Origin: Chrysogorgia sp. JL179-B06
Taxonomy: Eukaryota; Cnidaria; Anthozoa; Scleralcyonacea; Chrysogorgiidae
Reading direction: 5' to 3'
DNA length: 64,000 nucleotides
NCBI GenBank assembly: GCA_035772405.1
Contig: JAYKKM010000341.1
Coordinates: forward strand, 1,316,001 to 1,380,000
Shown here: in pieces, positions 23,371-36,300 of the stretch
How the letters are laid out: the number at the start of each line of letters is the position of its first letter
Position numbering within the stretch: position 1 is the first letter of the stretch
Translations under genes and position numbers: made by a program
Notes under the pieces: model-generated
What the model was told of the DNA's origin: nothing
The model's database searches: none
Seen by the model: the letters and a program-made list of their open reading frames with translations, nothing else

Positions 23371-25260
23371 GGTAACCGGGTTACTGCGGATCCCAACATC
23401 TGATAGGCATGGTTAAGAAATCCTATGATATTCTTATACTCGAAACCTTTGTAGACTAATATTTTATTAAACTTTTTTCATCAACTTCATTGTCAGACTC
23501 TAGCATATCCTCCATTTTGTCATTCTCATACCATGACCCCACATGACCCCACATTTGCCGTTAGTATTTTAATGTTTTGCTGTGAGTTTTTTAATGTTTT
23601 GCCATGAGTATCAATGTATTGCCATGGTGAATATGGGCCACCATACTCAATGGTTAGAGCATCTGGCTATCATTCAGAAGCATGCATGTTCAAGACTTCA
23701 AGTCCGGTCTGCAGCTCAGAGTTTTTCTGAGTGTTGACAACTTAACACAGCTTGCACGGCAAAACCTTTCCAACCTTAAATATAAACTTGTTTTTATACC
23801 ATGTTTACATTGCCTGATGCAAACACTCAAGGAGAACTCTCAAGCAATAGTGGGAACCCTCAACCTTCGGTTTCACACAATAGCTTTCAAGTTCACCCAA
23901 ATTCTCCATGGTGTTTGTATCAGGCTTTACAAACACGTCACAATAATTAATATTTCTTAAATAATAAAACGCTGTGGGTACAGGTCCAACACTGGACCCC
24001 ATACAGATTGGAAAGTTTGTGAAATGCGCATGGAAGAACCCCCCCCCAGAAATATGAGCACTTAGCACTCGTCTTCTACGTGCACTACAAACAGGATGTG
24101 AATTAACGCATCGCGATTCGCGATACACATTTTAAAATATGCGATGCAAAAAAGTTTAAAAACTTGGAAAATCGCGATGCAAGTTTTTTTTGTTAATAAA
24201 CACTCCTTTTCCAACGCAAAGCTTGAGCAAATGTTCAGCACTATGGGAAGGGTGAAATCGACTTGGTAGCGATCGACTTGAAGTGAATATTCGAATCAGC
24301 GAAGAAAGTCGTGGTTCGTCTTTTAACTTTTTAATTCTTACAGTTTGACAGTCAGTACCTTTAAATTGATTAATCCATTTTAAATACTTTGTATTACGTA
24401 TATTTACATGTAATTTTTGGATTTGTGTAAGAAATGTACAGTTCATGCACGATGCATTGCTGTTATTTGTACTAATTTAAATACAGGACTACTGTTAATA
24501 GACTCTACTTCACTGAACTGCGAATGATTAATTTTAATAATAGGAGGTAGAGTAAAACTTTATTTGAGAAAGTAAAGATTGTAATTAAAACTTTGCAAAT
24601 GTGTTGTATTTTAATACCAGAAATGTTAAAGTATCCATGGGGGATTGTCTCCCCCCCAGTTCCCCGCCACATGACGGCCACCGTAAAATCCGGGGGGGAT
24701 GACAAAATATTATTGCGATGCACTTTTGAAATGTTAATTCGCACCATGTACAAAGTTTCCAGACTGGGACCCCATAGGCTAAATGCTCCGGTCCAACATC
24801 ACTATGTAAACGTACATTATAAACGCAATTGCAACAAAATAACCCTAAAAACCACTAACCTTAAATATCCCTATTCCTAACCCTAAATATCCCTATTCCT
24901 AACCCTAAATATCCCTAAAAGGACCTGTATCTGCTTCCCAGTCTGGACTGGGAACTTTGTAGTGCACGCAGAAGATCTTCCGCGCACACTTGAAATTCTG
25001 CACAAGCGAAATCTGAGCAAAATGTTTTACGTAGGGCAGTTTTACGTGCGCACAAGCAAATGTTTTATGCGCATGCCTGACGGTGAGATAAGTATGTGCA
25101 ATTTCTGTGTATTGTTAATTGTTTGATGATTCTGAGCCCACAAGACCACCAATAGATGGTCAACATATGGTCAGTATATGTCAGTGAACTCTATAAAGAC
25201 TGGAAAGCTAACTCCATTAACCAGGCCGTATGATTGGATGAAGACAAAATTCCCGCCATG
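23371..25260. other. intergenic, no gene recognised
   Basis: A tRNA-like scrap lies at about 23645..23720 (caatggttagagcatctggc ... gttcaagacttcaagtcc). Short ccctaaatatccctattcctaa repeats lie at about 24860..24915, and cgatgc-rich palindromes at about 24100..24190. Open frames here lack coding character. Confidence 0.4.
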
Positions 25261-25272
25261 GGGGCTGACATG

Positions 25273-25385
25273 TAGGTATAAAACACGCGTGTTGACCGCG
25301 TGTAGTGTACGAAACAGCCACTCGGCGACGTTGTAGGTATAAAACACGCGTGTTGAGTTGCGTGTAGTGCACGAAACGGCAGTGG
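25273..25385. repeat. two-copy tandem duplication with TATA-like motif
   Basis: Two copies of about 60 bases begin taggtataaaacacgcgtgt and contain gcgtgtagtg and acgaaac. Each has a TATA-like tataaaa. No gene directly downstream is recognised, so function is unknown. Confidence 0.55.
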
Positions 25386-26068
25386 CCAGGAAATAATCGT
25401 AGGAACGGTAGGATGGCTGAACGGAAAATGTTCAACTTTTTTGGAGCTAGGCTTTTTCCCAGTTGCTTTTTAAAAGGGCAAAATGCAATACGTTGGTTGA
25501 GCTTTCTTTTCAAGAATTTCTAGCGATGAATGTGGCTTAACAAATAAAATATCCGTCAAACAAAAGGGAAATATGCACCGAAATTTGAAAAAATACAGGT
25601 TTCTCTTGATTTTCTTTGATGTCTTTTGATCTTTTAAAAAGACTTTTATGACAATATTTATTTAGATAAATATCAAAACACAATTAAGGTTACTTCTTGT
25701 GTGTGTTACTGCTAAATCCAATATTTGACGACACGAAAAATAACTCAGTACCTCCAGTAACTACCTCAGTTTATGTAAAACACATTTTCTCTGCATTTTT
25801 CGCGACAGATATTTGACAGTGCTCTTCTGTTATTGTTCCTCTAAAATGTCTTTCAGTTTGAAAATGTGTCAATGTGAATCTCGATGTTTTTTCCCAAATT
25901 ATTCTTGATCAAAAAAGAAGTTGTCACATTATTTACATTTCTTTTTGGTTTAATCTTTCCTGTATTTCTTGCTTTTACTGGCTATTTCACCATTAAAATT
26001 ACATACTGTGAACTAGCAATAAATCTCAACTTGAAATAGTGTGATATTATTTTATCTTTTTGCCTTAA

Positions 26069-26582
26069 CTCTTTCCTGTCCGGCTGAAAAACATCCAAAA
26101 TTGAACTACCTCTTTGTTCTATTGATATCTCGGGAAATATTCATAACTGTTGCGAAACCTATACCTTTTCTGAAAGCCCAATAAACCGGCTGTTACCAAT
26201 GCTTTTGAATTTTCCGAACAAGACACATTATGTTAATATAAATTATCATGAGGTTGAAAATTTTTAATTTTTCTAGAAAATGCCATCTTGCACGCCCGCG
26301 TAGCATCTTGAAAACTCAAAATGCCACCAATCGCAGAGTTGTTTATGAAATCAAATCAAACTTCATATGGTGGAAAGAGCCCCCCAGGCTAATAAGAACA
26401 ACAGGTGTGTTGTTTGTCAGGAGAAGCACAGAAGAGCTAAACTCCAAAATCCAAATGCACAATATAAGGACTTGCCTCCAAGGAAAAAAACAGTCTACTG
26501 GTGTACTTACTGTGAAAACTGACAGCCAGATGCGAACTGTTGGAAAGACTGGCACTCAAAGGTGGAAATATATTGGAAATAA
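26069..26582 (+). pseudogene. piggyBac-like transposase remnant
   Basis: The left end copies that of the TTAA-flanked MITE at 5589 (TTAA at 26065..26068, then ctctttcctgtccggc). Reading 26394..26582 gives the cysteine-rich C-terminal domain of piggyBac-type transposases: RCVVCQEKHRRAKLQNPN, YKDLPPRKKTVYWCTYC, an in-frame TGA at 26520..26522, then CWKDWHSKVEIYW and a stop. Most of the transposase is deleted. The right terminus is uncertain; ttcaaagggttaa at 26757..26769 is a candidate. Confidence 0.6.
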
Positions 26583-27312
26583 AGAGGGGAAATAAAAACA
26601 GAAGACACAGGGTATCAGGTAGAACACTTTAATGTACCATAACTAACAATATTGCGACATAAACAACCTTTTTGCAGCCGATAAATAATATTTGGTATTT
26701 TTCAGCAGGGAGCCCAGGGATGGGGGTGTATCGCGACAGGGGGGGCGGGGTAAGGGGTTCAAAGGGTTAACACACAATTGTAAACCAACTTACTTCTCCA
26801 ATATTTATCTGGACAGAGGCATGATCTTTAGCAGAAATGATCCTGTTTGTCACAGAACTAAAGAAAAGAAAATAACGATATTATTATTTAAACATTTATT
26901 TATTCCTCGCTGAAAACCACAGGTTTCCAGTCTCACCATTTTCTTGGGATATACGTGTCAACTACTTCTCCGGCTTCGTTTTGCATTTTCAAACTTCAAT
27001 TTTTAGATGAACCTAATGAATAAAGCACTGGGTTAATTCCTGAGCTTCTTCCGATAAATTAACAACGTATTTTGTCCAGAAATAAAGTATTTTTCGCTTC
27101 GTCAAGACTCACCACTTCACTATTTTGATAGAAACTGAGAAAGGAATAAGATATCCCATGAGGCATTGAAATCGCAAAAAAACTCTTTGTGTCCCCCATG
27201 ACACATCATGATCCCTCATAATCACATATGCCTCTGTTCTTTTCTTTGTGTAAATGTAAAAATAAAATGTTTTGACTTTTGAAACCACATTTAACGTTTC
27301 AATGGTTGATCG

Positions 27313-30300
27313 ATGGAGCTTGATGAGGATGCATCGGTTATTTATGGCTTAGAGTTCAACGTAAGTTTGTTAAATGCCTGATTTAGGTGACACAGGATTC
27401 TTCCTCTGTCTCTGATGTGGTAGATCCATACATTTGATGTAACAAATTCGCTGTAAATTGAGAATTTTTATATGGCTAACTTGATGCGCTTTTGAAAGAT
27501 CTCGACTTTTACTGTACAACTTTTAAGTAATATACGTACTGTGTTTATATACTGTAATTAAATGGCTGCATATAAAATATTGAATAAAATACACATTAAA
27601 CATGCAAAATGCAAATATACATTGTATTGAGTTCAAGATGTCAGTTAAATGTACCACACCAGACTGCAGAGTTGGTCAATGCCGCCCCCGATTTTTTTTC
27701 ATGGACAAATTTTTGCGCCCCTGGTGGTCTTCTGTAACAATTTTCCATATTTTTGCACCCCATAAAATAAAGTACACCAAGGGCCTTATGAACATGAAAT
27801 GGGGCCAGGAAGTTACATTTTTCGAATAGACAAGCATAATAGACCGCTTCGCCCGCACCCAGGTGCGCTCGTTGTGCAATTTGCGCACCCGCACCTCAAT
27901 TTTGATGACTTTGCGCACCCGAGATCTCGTCGAAATGTGCCCAACTCTGCAGTCTGGGTACCACACACAGAATAAAAACTAGCAAGACATTAAAACAATT
28001 ATGATCACACGGCTGCAACTTCTCAATTCAAACAGTTTGCAGCAAGTTGACAAAATAGTTGTTTCTTGAATTACCATAGCATCCTGGTTGTTATCCAATA
28101 AGATCAACTCTTTGCAGTTACTAAATATTTATTTAGGTTTGTTGTTTGACTTTAGACAAGGGCATTGACTTCTCAAAGTGCAGAAAGTGATTTGATCCGT
28201 TTTTTGGTTGGAACGCAGTCTTTGAAATTTGACAATCAAGTAAGCTGTGATTAGAATGATGATTATGTTATTATACTTAGTCAGTAAATACATGCAGTAG
28301 TACTAGTTGACATACAATATATTGCTAATTAATATTATATATTATATAAATAATGAAATTTTAGAATCTTACACATTAATTATATAAGTCATTAGTCTCT
28401 GTCAAGATCTGGTATAAATATTACTTTAACCCTTTAATGTCCAGTGTCAAGCCTGGATATTAGCGTCCGGTCACGGACATTGTCCGGTACAAATTTGTCA
28501 TTTACCAGGTTTTGACAGTCACAAATTTGATTGTGTCGGTCATTATGTCCGGAACGTTTTTCGGTAAAATTTACTTCCAATTTCATGGCAGAATCAATTA
28601 TTATTTGTTTTGAATGGATCACTTTTCGTTTGTATATTGAACCCCCTCATTCAGACCGTGTTTCGCGTTCACATGAACTTTATTTAGTGGAGCACCCGCG
28701 AGTGCTTCTGAAATACTCGCGCAATCATCTTGATTGTTTGCAATCTCTGATAGTGATGACCAAGAGTTCTTAGACTTGACCACTGACAATGACTTCAATG
28801 AGAAACATTTATCCAAGTCCAACGACTTAGTAATTTAGTGTAAACTCAATACTCATAGTAGTTTTGCAGGTTTCCTACCTGAAGATTTATTATAAGGATT
28901 TATTTAATTTTAAACTGATCAAAGAGACTTTAGAGAGTAGAGACATGTAAATACGTAATGGTTCCATAAGTTAATTGTTGTTACCAGTAATACTTGTTAA
29001 CACTTGCAAGTACATAAGAAATACATTATATATATTATTTAATTATAGTCTTGTTTACAGTTGTTTAGTGACGGGTACGTTTTGTTTTATGACAGGCACA
29101 ATCTGATTGATGCTGGTCATTTTGACAGGCAGGGCAAAAAAATTATATCCAGGCTTGTCCAGTGTTGATGTGTATCTAATTTCTAATAATATCAATGGTT
29201 AATTAAGCATAGAGCTAATGAGAATAAAGGAATTAATGGTCACCAAAGATAAACTTTAGATAAAAAGAGAATTTGTATGTTGATGGGTCTTAAATGGTAA
29301 AAATATGAAATTGTTGTGTAGTTCAATTTAGTCATCCAAATTTAGATGTGTACATAGGACAACACTGTACCTTTTTAATGCTAAACAAACTAATCTTCTT
29401 TCTGGGTCTAGGTTCATCTCATTGACTTTGATGATGAAACAGGTCTGATAAACAAGCATGTCTTCCACCATCCCATTGGAGAGATATGGTAATGACTAAT
29501 TAGCACTTTAATGGGTATTGCCCTCACCCCTTCTGAGTAATGAGGTTGTGTTATTATTTGGAATGAAGCCACTTACAAGTTTAATAATAATATCAACAAT
29601 GATACTGCAGGCTTATCACTGAGTGAAAACACAGGCGTGCTATGATTCGCACGCCTCAGCCAATCTAGGCGTGCTATGGCGTGCGATGAAATATATTTTA
29701 CAAAATAAACATTTTGATGAGTGATGACTTTATTTACAAAACTAAAATCTTTGAGGAAATAAAGGAGCTAAAATATAAAAAATTAAATCCGTTATAGTTC
29801 ATCTTCACTTAGATTATCTCCAGTGCGATCCCAGCCACTGAAATCGCCACTTTGACTATTAAAATCGTCGTCGCTAGGAAGGTCGTCGCTGCTAAGGTCG
29901 TCGTCACTAAGGTCGTCGTCACTAAGGTCGTCGTCTTTATCTCTCGCAAAAGACTCTGCTATCTTCGCCAGCTTGGCAGGAGGTTCCTCATTGGCGAGAG
30001 GTGCTTTGCCCTTGCTTAATGAGACATTGCGTCGTTTCTTTAGGTACATTTCAAGCGCACAATCGATAACTTCGTTCTTCTCTTCTCCATGCCACAACAG
30101 GTCATTGATTCTTATGAATACTGCCATTTGCAAGCGACCGTTAAGCGTGCGATTTTTTTCATGTTTGTTTACGTTTGAAAGTTGGGACGTTTCACACGAA
30201 AACGTTGAACGTTTAAAAACAAATAAATCAACTTGCGGCGTCAGTTCAAAGAAACCTGTCAAAATGACGCCGCAAGTTGATTGATTTGTTTTTAAACGTT

Positions 30301-33300
30301 CAACGTTTTCGTGTGAAACGTCCAACTTTCAAACGTAAACAAACATGAAAAAAATCGCACGCAAATGGCAGTATATATTTTTTGTGTTTATTAAATTCTA
30401 GGCGTGCGGTCAAACGCACGCCTTGTGCTCTTGAGGCGTGTGCCAAGGCGTGGGCGTGCGATCGCACGACTCTCAGTGATAAGCCTGTACTGTGGTACCC
30501 AGGTATCTCAAACACTCAATCCTCAAAAATGGGGCCATTCAGGTAGTGATTGACCGATAATCGGTATCAGAAGATCGGGCCGATTTTTGCCTTATCGGTA
30601 GACAATCGGATTCAGTAGAATTATCTGTATTTTCCGATTGTGTAAAATTTGTGGATGTTAACATATTGTATACTTGTTCAGTTAAACGGTGATAGTACGA
30701 AACTACGAATGTACGATAACAGTTCATATTAAATTGGCCTTTAATGTTTCCCGAAGATTAGAAGCCCATTAAGTCCTAATCATAACAATTATTTTACACA
30801 GAACGATTTTTAACGCAACATGTTGCCACGACGAAATTAATGCATGCAACGTGCCATTTATGGACGGTTTTAACAAACTTTGGTTGCAGTAACATGTTAC
30901 ATTGAAAATGATTGTTAAAAAATCGAAATGTATGATGTCACCTTTATAAAATCGGTATCGGACAAATTGTTGCATGAATAATCAGTAATCGGTAATTTCC
31001 GATTGTGGCACTATCGGTCAATCACTACATTCAGGGGAGCAGCGTGAAAGAGCCACATACACTGTAAAGAGCTGATGGTGTGACAAAATCCTGTTGTAGT
31101 GGTGATAATGATCACTTAATGATAATGATCAATAATACTTAACAATCACTTCTTAACAAAACATTTAGGCATATCAGTTCAAGCCCAGCTAATAAAGATA
31201 TCATTTCTACTTGCTACAATCAAGGTATATTGATATGTTCATAATAGTTAAATTGCTCCCCAGTATTGTTGATTACTACAATATTACTACATGGGTACAA
31301 CATACAGTATAGACATACTTATAGTCTAGTGTGAAAATCATCAAATTCATAACACAACATCAAAATTGAAAGTGGATTGAACTTAAAAACTTCGAAGTTA
31401 CAGTATATATTGTGGTCAAGATTTTGTTTATAAGCAAAAAAAATTGAAAAAATAAATTAATAAAATAAATTACTTATTACAATTAATTATTTAATAATTA
31501 AAAATCTTTATTAATTTATTTTAATAAATTAATTTTAATTTACTTTATATTAATTTATTTATTTTAATAAATAAATTAATTTATATTAATAAAATAATTA
31601 ATTTCATTATTGTATATTCTCAAATAATTTTTAACTTTGCAGTTAGTGACAATAAAGCTGAATTAAAAGCAGCATTGTGGAGGATACCTCTGGTTGATGA
31701 AACTGAACCACCATTGCCTTCCTTACATGGAAGTCCGGGTCATTCAAGATCGCTTAATAAACTATGTGATTTAGGTGATGATGATCAAAGCCTGAGGAGG
31801 TATGGCATGATAAATATGTTTAAATATCCTTTTGCTAATATCCTTTCACTTTTTTCTGACTTGATCTCTTATTTTTTGTTTGTATTATCTTATGCACACA
31901 GACTACTCATAGTCACATCAAGGTTATTTAATTCTCAGGACTCAGAAGCTTTACATGAACAAAAACTATAACCCAAATAAAAACTCTAGTCCTAACCCTG
32001 AAATAACAAAATATTAACCCTACTTCTAAACCCAACATTATTACTGATTGGATTCCTCTGATGCGAGATCAAAGGTTGAGCCTAATATTGCAAATCGAGA
32101 CTTAAATATTTTGTAATAAAGTATTGGAAGAAGATGAATCTAATAGGTGTTTTATTATATTAAACAAAATATCTTAACACAAAGATGTTTCTTTACACGT
32201 ACTGTAAACAGCCAAAAGGTTGCTGTCCAATATGTTGCTGTCCTGCATCGTAAAATATTGGACTGTCACATGTTGCTAATAGCAACAATTGATTGGATGA
32301 TTATATGTGAGACGTATTGGGGTATAAAGAGCGGTTTTTACTAGTATCTGAAGTCCTTACTTTTTCTGTTAGTGTTCTCTGGAATCCCTCAGGCGATGGA
32401 TCCCAACTGATTACATTATCAGACCAACACCTTAAGCTATGGCAACTTGAGTCAGAAGGAAGAAAAGTCCAGGTATCTTAAGTATCAGCATACAAATTAT
32501 CCTTATTGGTCTCCAAACATTTGTTGTTTAGAGAAGTGGTTTTAAAATCAGTCACCTAACTTCTAATAATACAGTATACACTTAATGTCTGCTTTCGAGG
32601 GGAATAGTTAGTTTTGTTTTCCCGAGAGGCTTGATGTTTCCTGAGACGAAGTTGAGGGAGACATCAAGACTTGTGGGAAAACAAAACTAACTGTTTTCCG
32701 AGGGAGCAACTAGACAGTGATGACTATCCACGCAACAGTTTTAATTATAAAATAATTTTAAAATTATTGCCCAAGCATGCAATAATTAACAACTTATTGC
32801 CCGCTTGGTAGACATTTGAATTTATCTAAGCCCACTCTCCTCTGCAGAGGCTTCTTGCGCTTTTTTTAGAGTTCGGGCAGCACGGGCTGGGAGGGTGCGC
32901 GGCGCGCAAAGTCCCCAAAACACCCTCTGAGCCTAATACAAGCGAATATAGCCCACCTATAGTATATTACATTATTACTACACATAAAAGCGCAAGAAGC
33001 CTCTGCGTAGGAGAGTGATCTAAGCCCATGCGACCACAAATCAACCAATGGCAGTCTGTATTATATCTAGGGAAACTACAGCTATATAACATCAACAGTT
33101 TACCAGCATAGAGGTAATGAGAATAAAAGAAATAATCACCAAAAAAATCCCAACTAGTACCGTACCATAAGAAATTTTTGGAGACTATTAAGGACAATTT
33201 GTGCATTTTAGTAAGCATTATGTTTACTGTATATTTCATATATGTCTATTTCACTTTAGGAAATTGACTCAACAATGCTAGAAGGCAAAGGTCAGCCTCG

Positions 33301-36300
33301 GTTTACCACTGGAGCCTGGAACCCACATCATGGGGGGTCTCAGGTAGCGACAGCCAACGACTGCACAGTACGAGGATGGGATTTGCGTTCAATGAGGTAG
33401 AAAAAATTTAAATGGTCTTTTTGAATGATTGTTTACCCTGGGTGCCAGAGCTTCTTCTGCACTCACAAGAATAGGGCGTGGCTAGAAAATTTGTCTCGTT
33501 CTCAGGCCCTTGATTGGTTGGGAGAGTTTTTGTTTAACAGGTTTGTTGTTGTTATATCTCTCTTGCATAAAAGACAAGTTTACACACTTGAAAACGTTCA
33601 TGGCCAGTATGTCCGTGATGTGGACTTCAACCCCAATAAACAGTACTATCTGGTGACCTGTGGGGACGATTGCAAGGTGAAGTTTTGGGACACCAGGAAT
33701 CCCAACGAGTCCCTGATGATCCTGTCAGATCACTCTCATTGGTAAGTAAGGTTGGGGTTTACACTATTACCACAGAATAAGAAATGAACAGAAGGGCCAC
33801 TTGGGGGTACGACGTGTCCTCGTTTTTTTAGTGCGCATGCGTTAGGTCCGCCATCTTCCTAGCCAGTAAACCGCAGCCAGTTCAATAGTAAACAATATGG
33901 AGAAAGACGGAGTTGAGACAATAAAACGGCTATAACTCGAGAAAGAACTGCCCGATTTTCATTCCACGACCACTGGCTATAAAGAAATGGTAAGCACTAA
34001 TATTACTTTTGGTTAGAAGGTCTAAAAGAAAAAGCTTATCGAGACATTTAACTTACATTGTAACCTATTCGCTAGCTTGCCGACGAGTCGGACGACAGCA
34101 CATTTCATTTGTTATTTTGTGATACTATTTTTGTTTCAAAACTTCATGGTTCTGTGTGTTGATTTTAGTATTCATGCAGAGTTTTCTGTCTCTGTATCAC
34201 ACTTCTTTATTAAACCTTGCCAGCAGCCGGCTGGCTTCGTTCTATTTTAAAACCTAAACCTTCGACATTATATTTTAAAGAGTATTGAGTAACCTGGTTT
34301 GTATTTCTGCCTTTAAATGCGGTTTCAAAAGTGGACGGGTATTCTATAATTCTCCATAATATATATATATATATATATGTATAATTATGTTTTATATGTA
34401 TATTTATTTTGCATTATTTTCATTTTTTGCTGTAACTTTAGAAATTATCCTGTTAGATCTGGTCGTTATTGGGCATCAGCTGCTTTGAAAATTACACTGC
34501 TGACTTGAGAATAACATTTACTGTCGATTCCAAAGCTGTTTTTTATACTTATTCAGTCCACAATTGCTGCAAAATTAGGATAAAGCAAGATTAGGATCAC
34601 TTTGTATAGATCCAAATGTTTCTGAACCTACAATTTAATTCTGGATGTTTTGCTTAGTTGTATATCATTTGTACTATAGAGAAATGTAATTATTTATTAT
34701 ACCTAAAGGCAATAGCATATATTGTTTTATACAATAACCTGTTTACTACATGTATGCGCATTCTGATTGGTTGTTGGCCATGATCTATTAGAGGACAGAT
34801 GCATGGATCACGTCAGCTCATGCCAGACACGTCAGCCGACTGCTTTTATCTTTTTTTCAAGCCCCAGAAATCGCCAAAGTGCTAATAAGCCTTTTGAATG
34901 GTTTGTTTCTAATTTTTATTGTATAAAACAAATAGATTCCATTTTGCCATTGTCTATTCAGTTATAGATGCACAGAGGATGTCAGACCGTGGTAAGAATA
35001 TCAGTGACCCACTCGACTGTCATCTTGTGGGCCACTTTTTTGTTCTTACCACGTTCTGACGTCATCTGTACTTCTATAACTGAACAGACAATGGCAAAAT
35101 GGAATCTATTTGTTAAATATACACATATTTATATATAATATTTCAAATTGGTAACTGTATTTACTTATTTTATTGATGATTAACACTTATTATATTGTAA
35201 TGAACTGCTGCTGTCAGTGGCAGCACTACATGGGTGTGGGCCCCTCCCACAAAGTCACAGCATATGTAAGGGAGCACGGGTGATTATCTGCTGGGAAATT
35301 TTTGAATTTAGTTCTCTGAAATGGCATTTCCTCCATTTTGAGTAAAATCTAAAGACGACCCCGTGCAGTCTGTTAATAGTTTGGGGCTTGGATGGGCCCC
35401 GTCAGCCCTGGTGTGGTGCACCGTTTGCACATCCGTAGTGCCGCCACTGTTGTTGTACTAAAATAAAAGGAAAATAAATTGTAAAGAATATCAATCTACA
35501 TGCTTGCTTATTTTCAAGTACTGTATATAAGAATCACAAATTTTGAATCGCACCTTTTGCTCTTAGCAGTGAAAATACCTGTAATGTATTATCTGGAAAA
35601 GCTCTCAATATGCCCAAACAGATTTTTTCAATAAATATGTAGAAGTTGCTGCAGTTTCACAAGAACTTTATGTATATTTACATGTTTTTTCACCTAAAAT
35701 GATCAGATGTGAGTTTCATGAGTTGTGGTGGAACCCCCCTATCTTGCCCAAAATTGAGCAAGAGAACTAACAAAATGTAATGTAAAGCAGTGCCTAATGC
35801 AATGAAAATTTACCCCAGTTTTTTATATTTCTATTTGCAAGAACAGTTAAAATAATGAAGAATGGCTTTTACAGTTCTTTCATTTGTCGTCCAGTTCTTG
35901 AGTCATTACAGTACGTTTTATCATAGTTAACTATGGTTTTATGTAATTTGAACTATGACATGGATTGTAACAAAACTGAAAATCATGCATATCTTTGTAT
36001 TGATTTCACTAAATTGACTCAAACTTTGTAGATTTACTCAGTCAACAAACCCAAACATTGTTATGGTTTGGATATAGTTGCCATAACAAAGAAATAGTAG
36101 CTGAGGACTGAAGGTGTCCTAAAGGGTAATATTAAAAATACCTCAACCATTTCGCGCCAAAAATTCGCGCCAAAAAAACACGTGCGATTTTTTCGTATAG
36201 AAAGACTTGTTTTTGGAGAGATTGTGTTTTTACTGCTGCTAAAAAAATCTACAATACTGAAATGGCTGATCCTGAAAATCAAAGCAAAGGGAAAGGTGGA

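Noticed and set aside
24840..24920. Telomeric repeats (ccctaa)
   Set aside because: Only a few interrupted ccctaa-like units within a longer aaatatccctattcctaa repeat; too short and irregular for an interstitial telomere.
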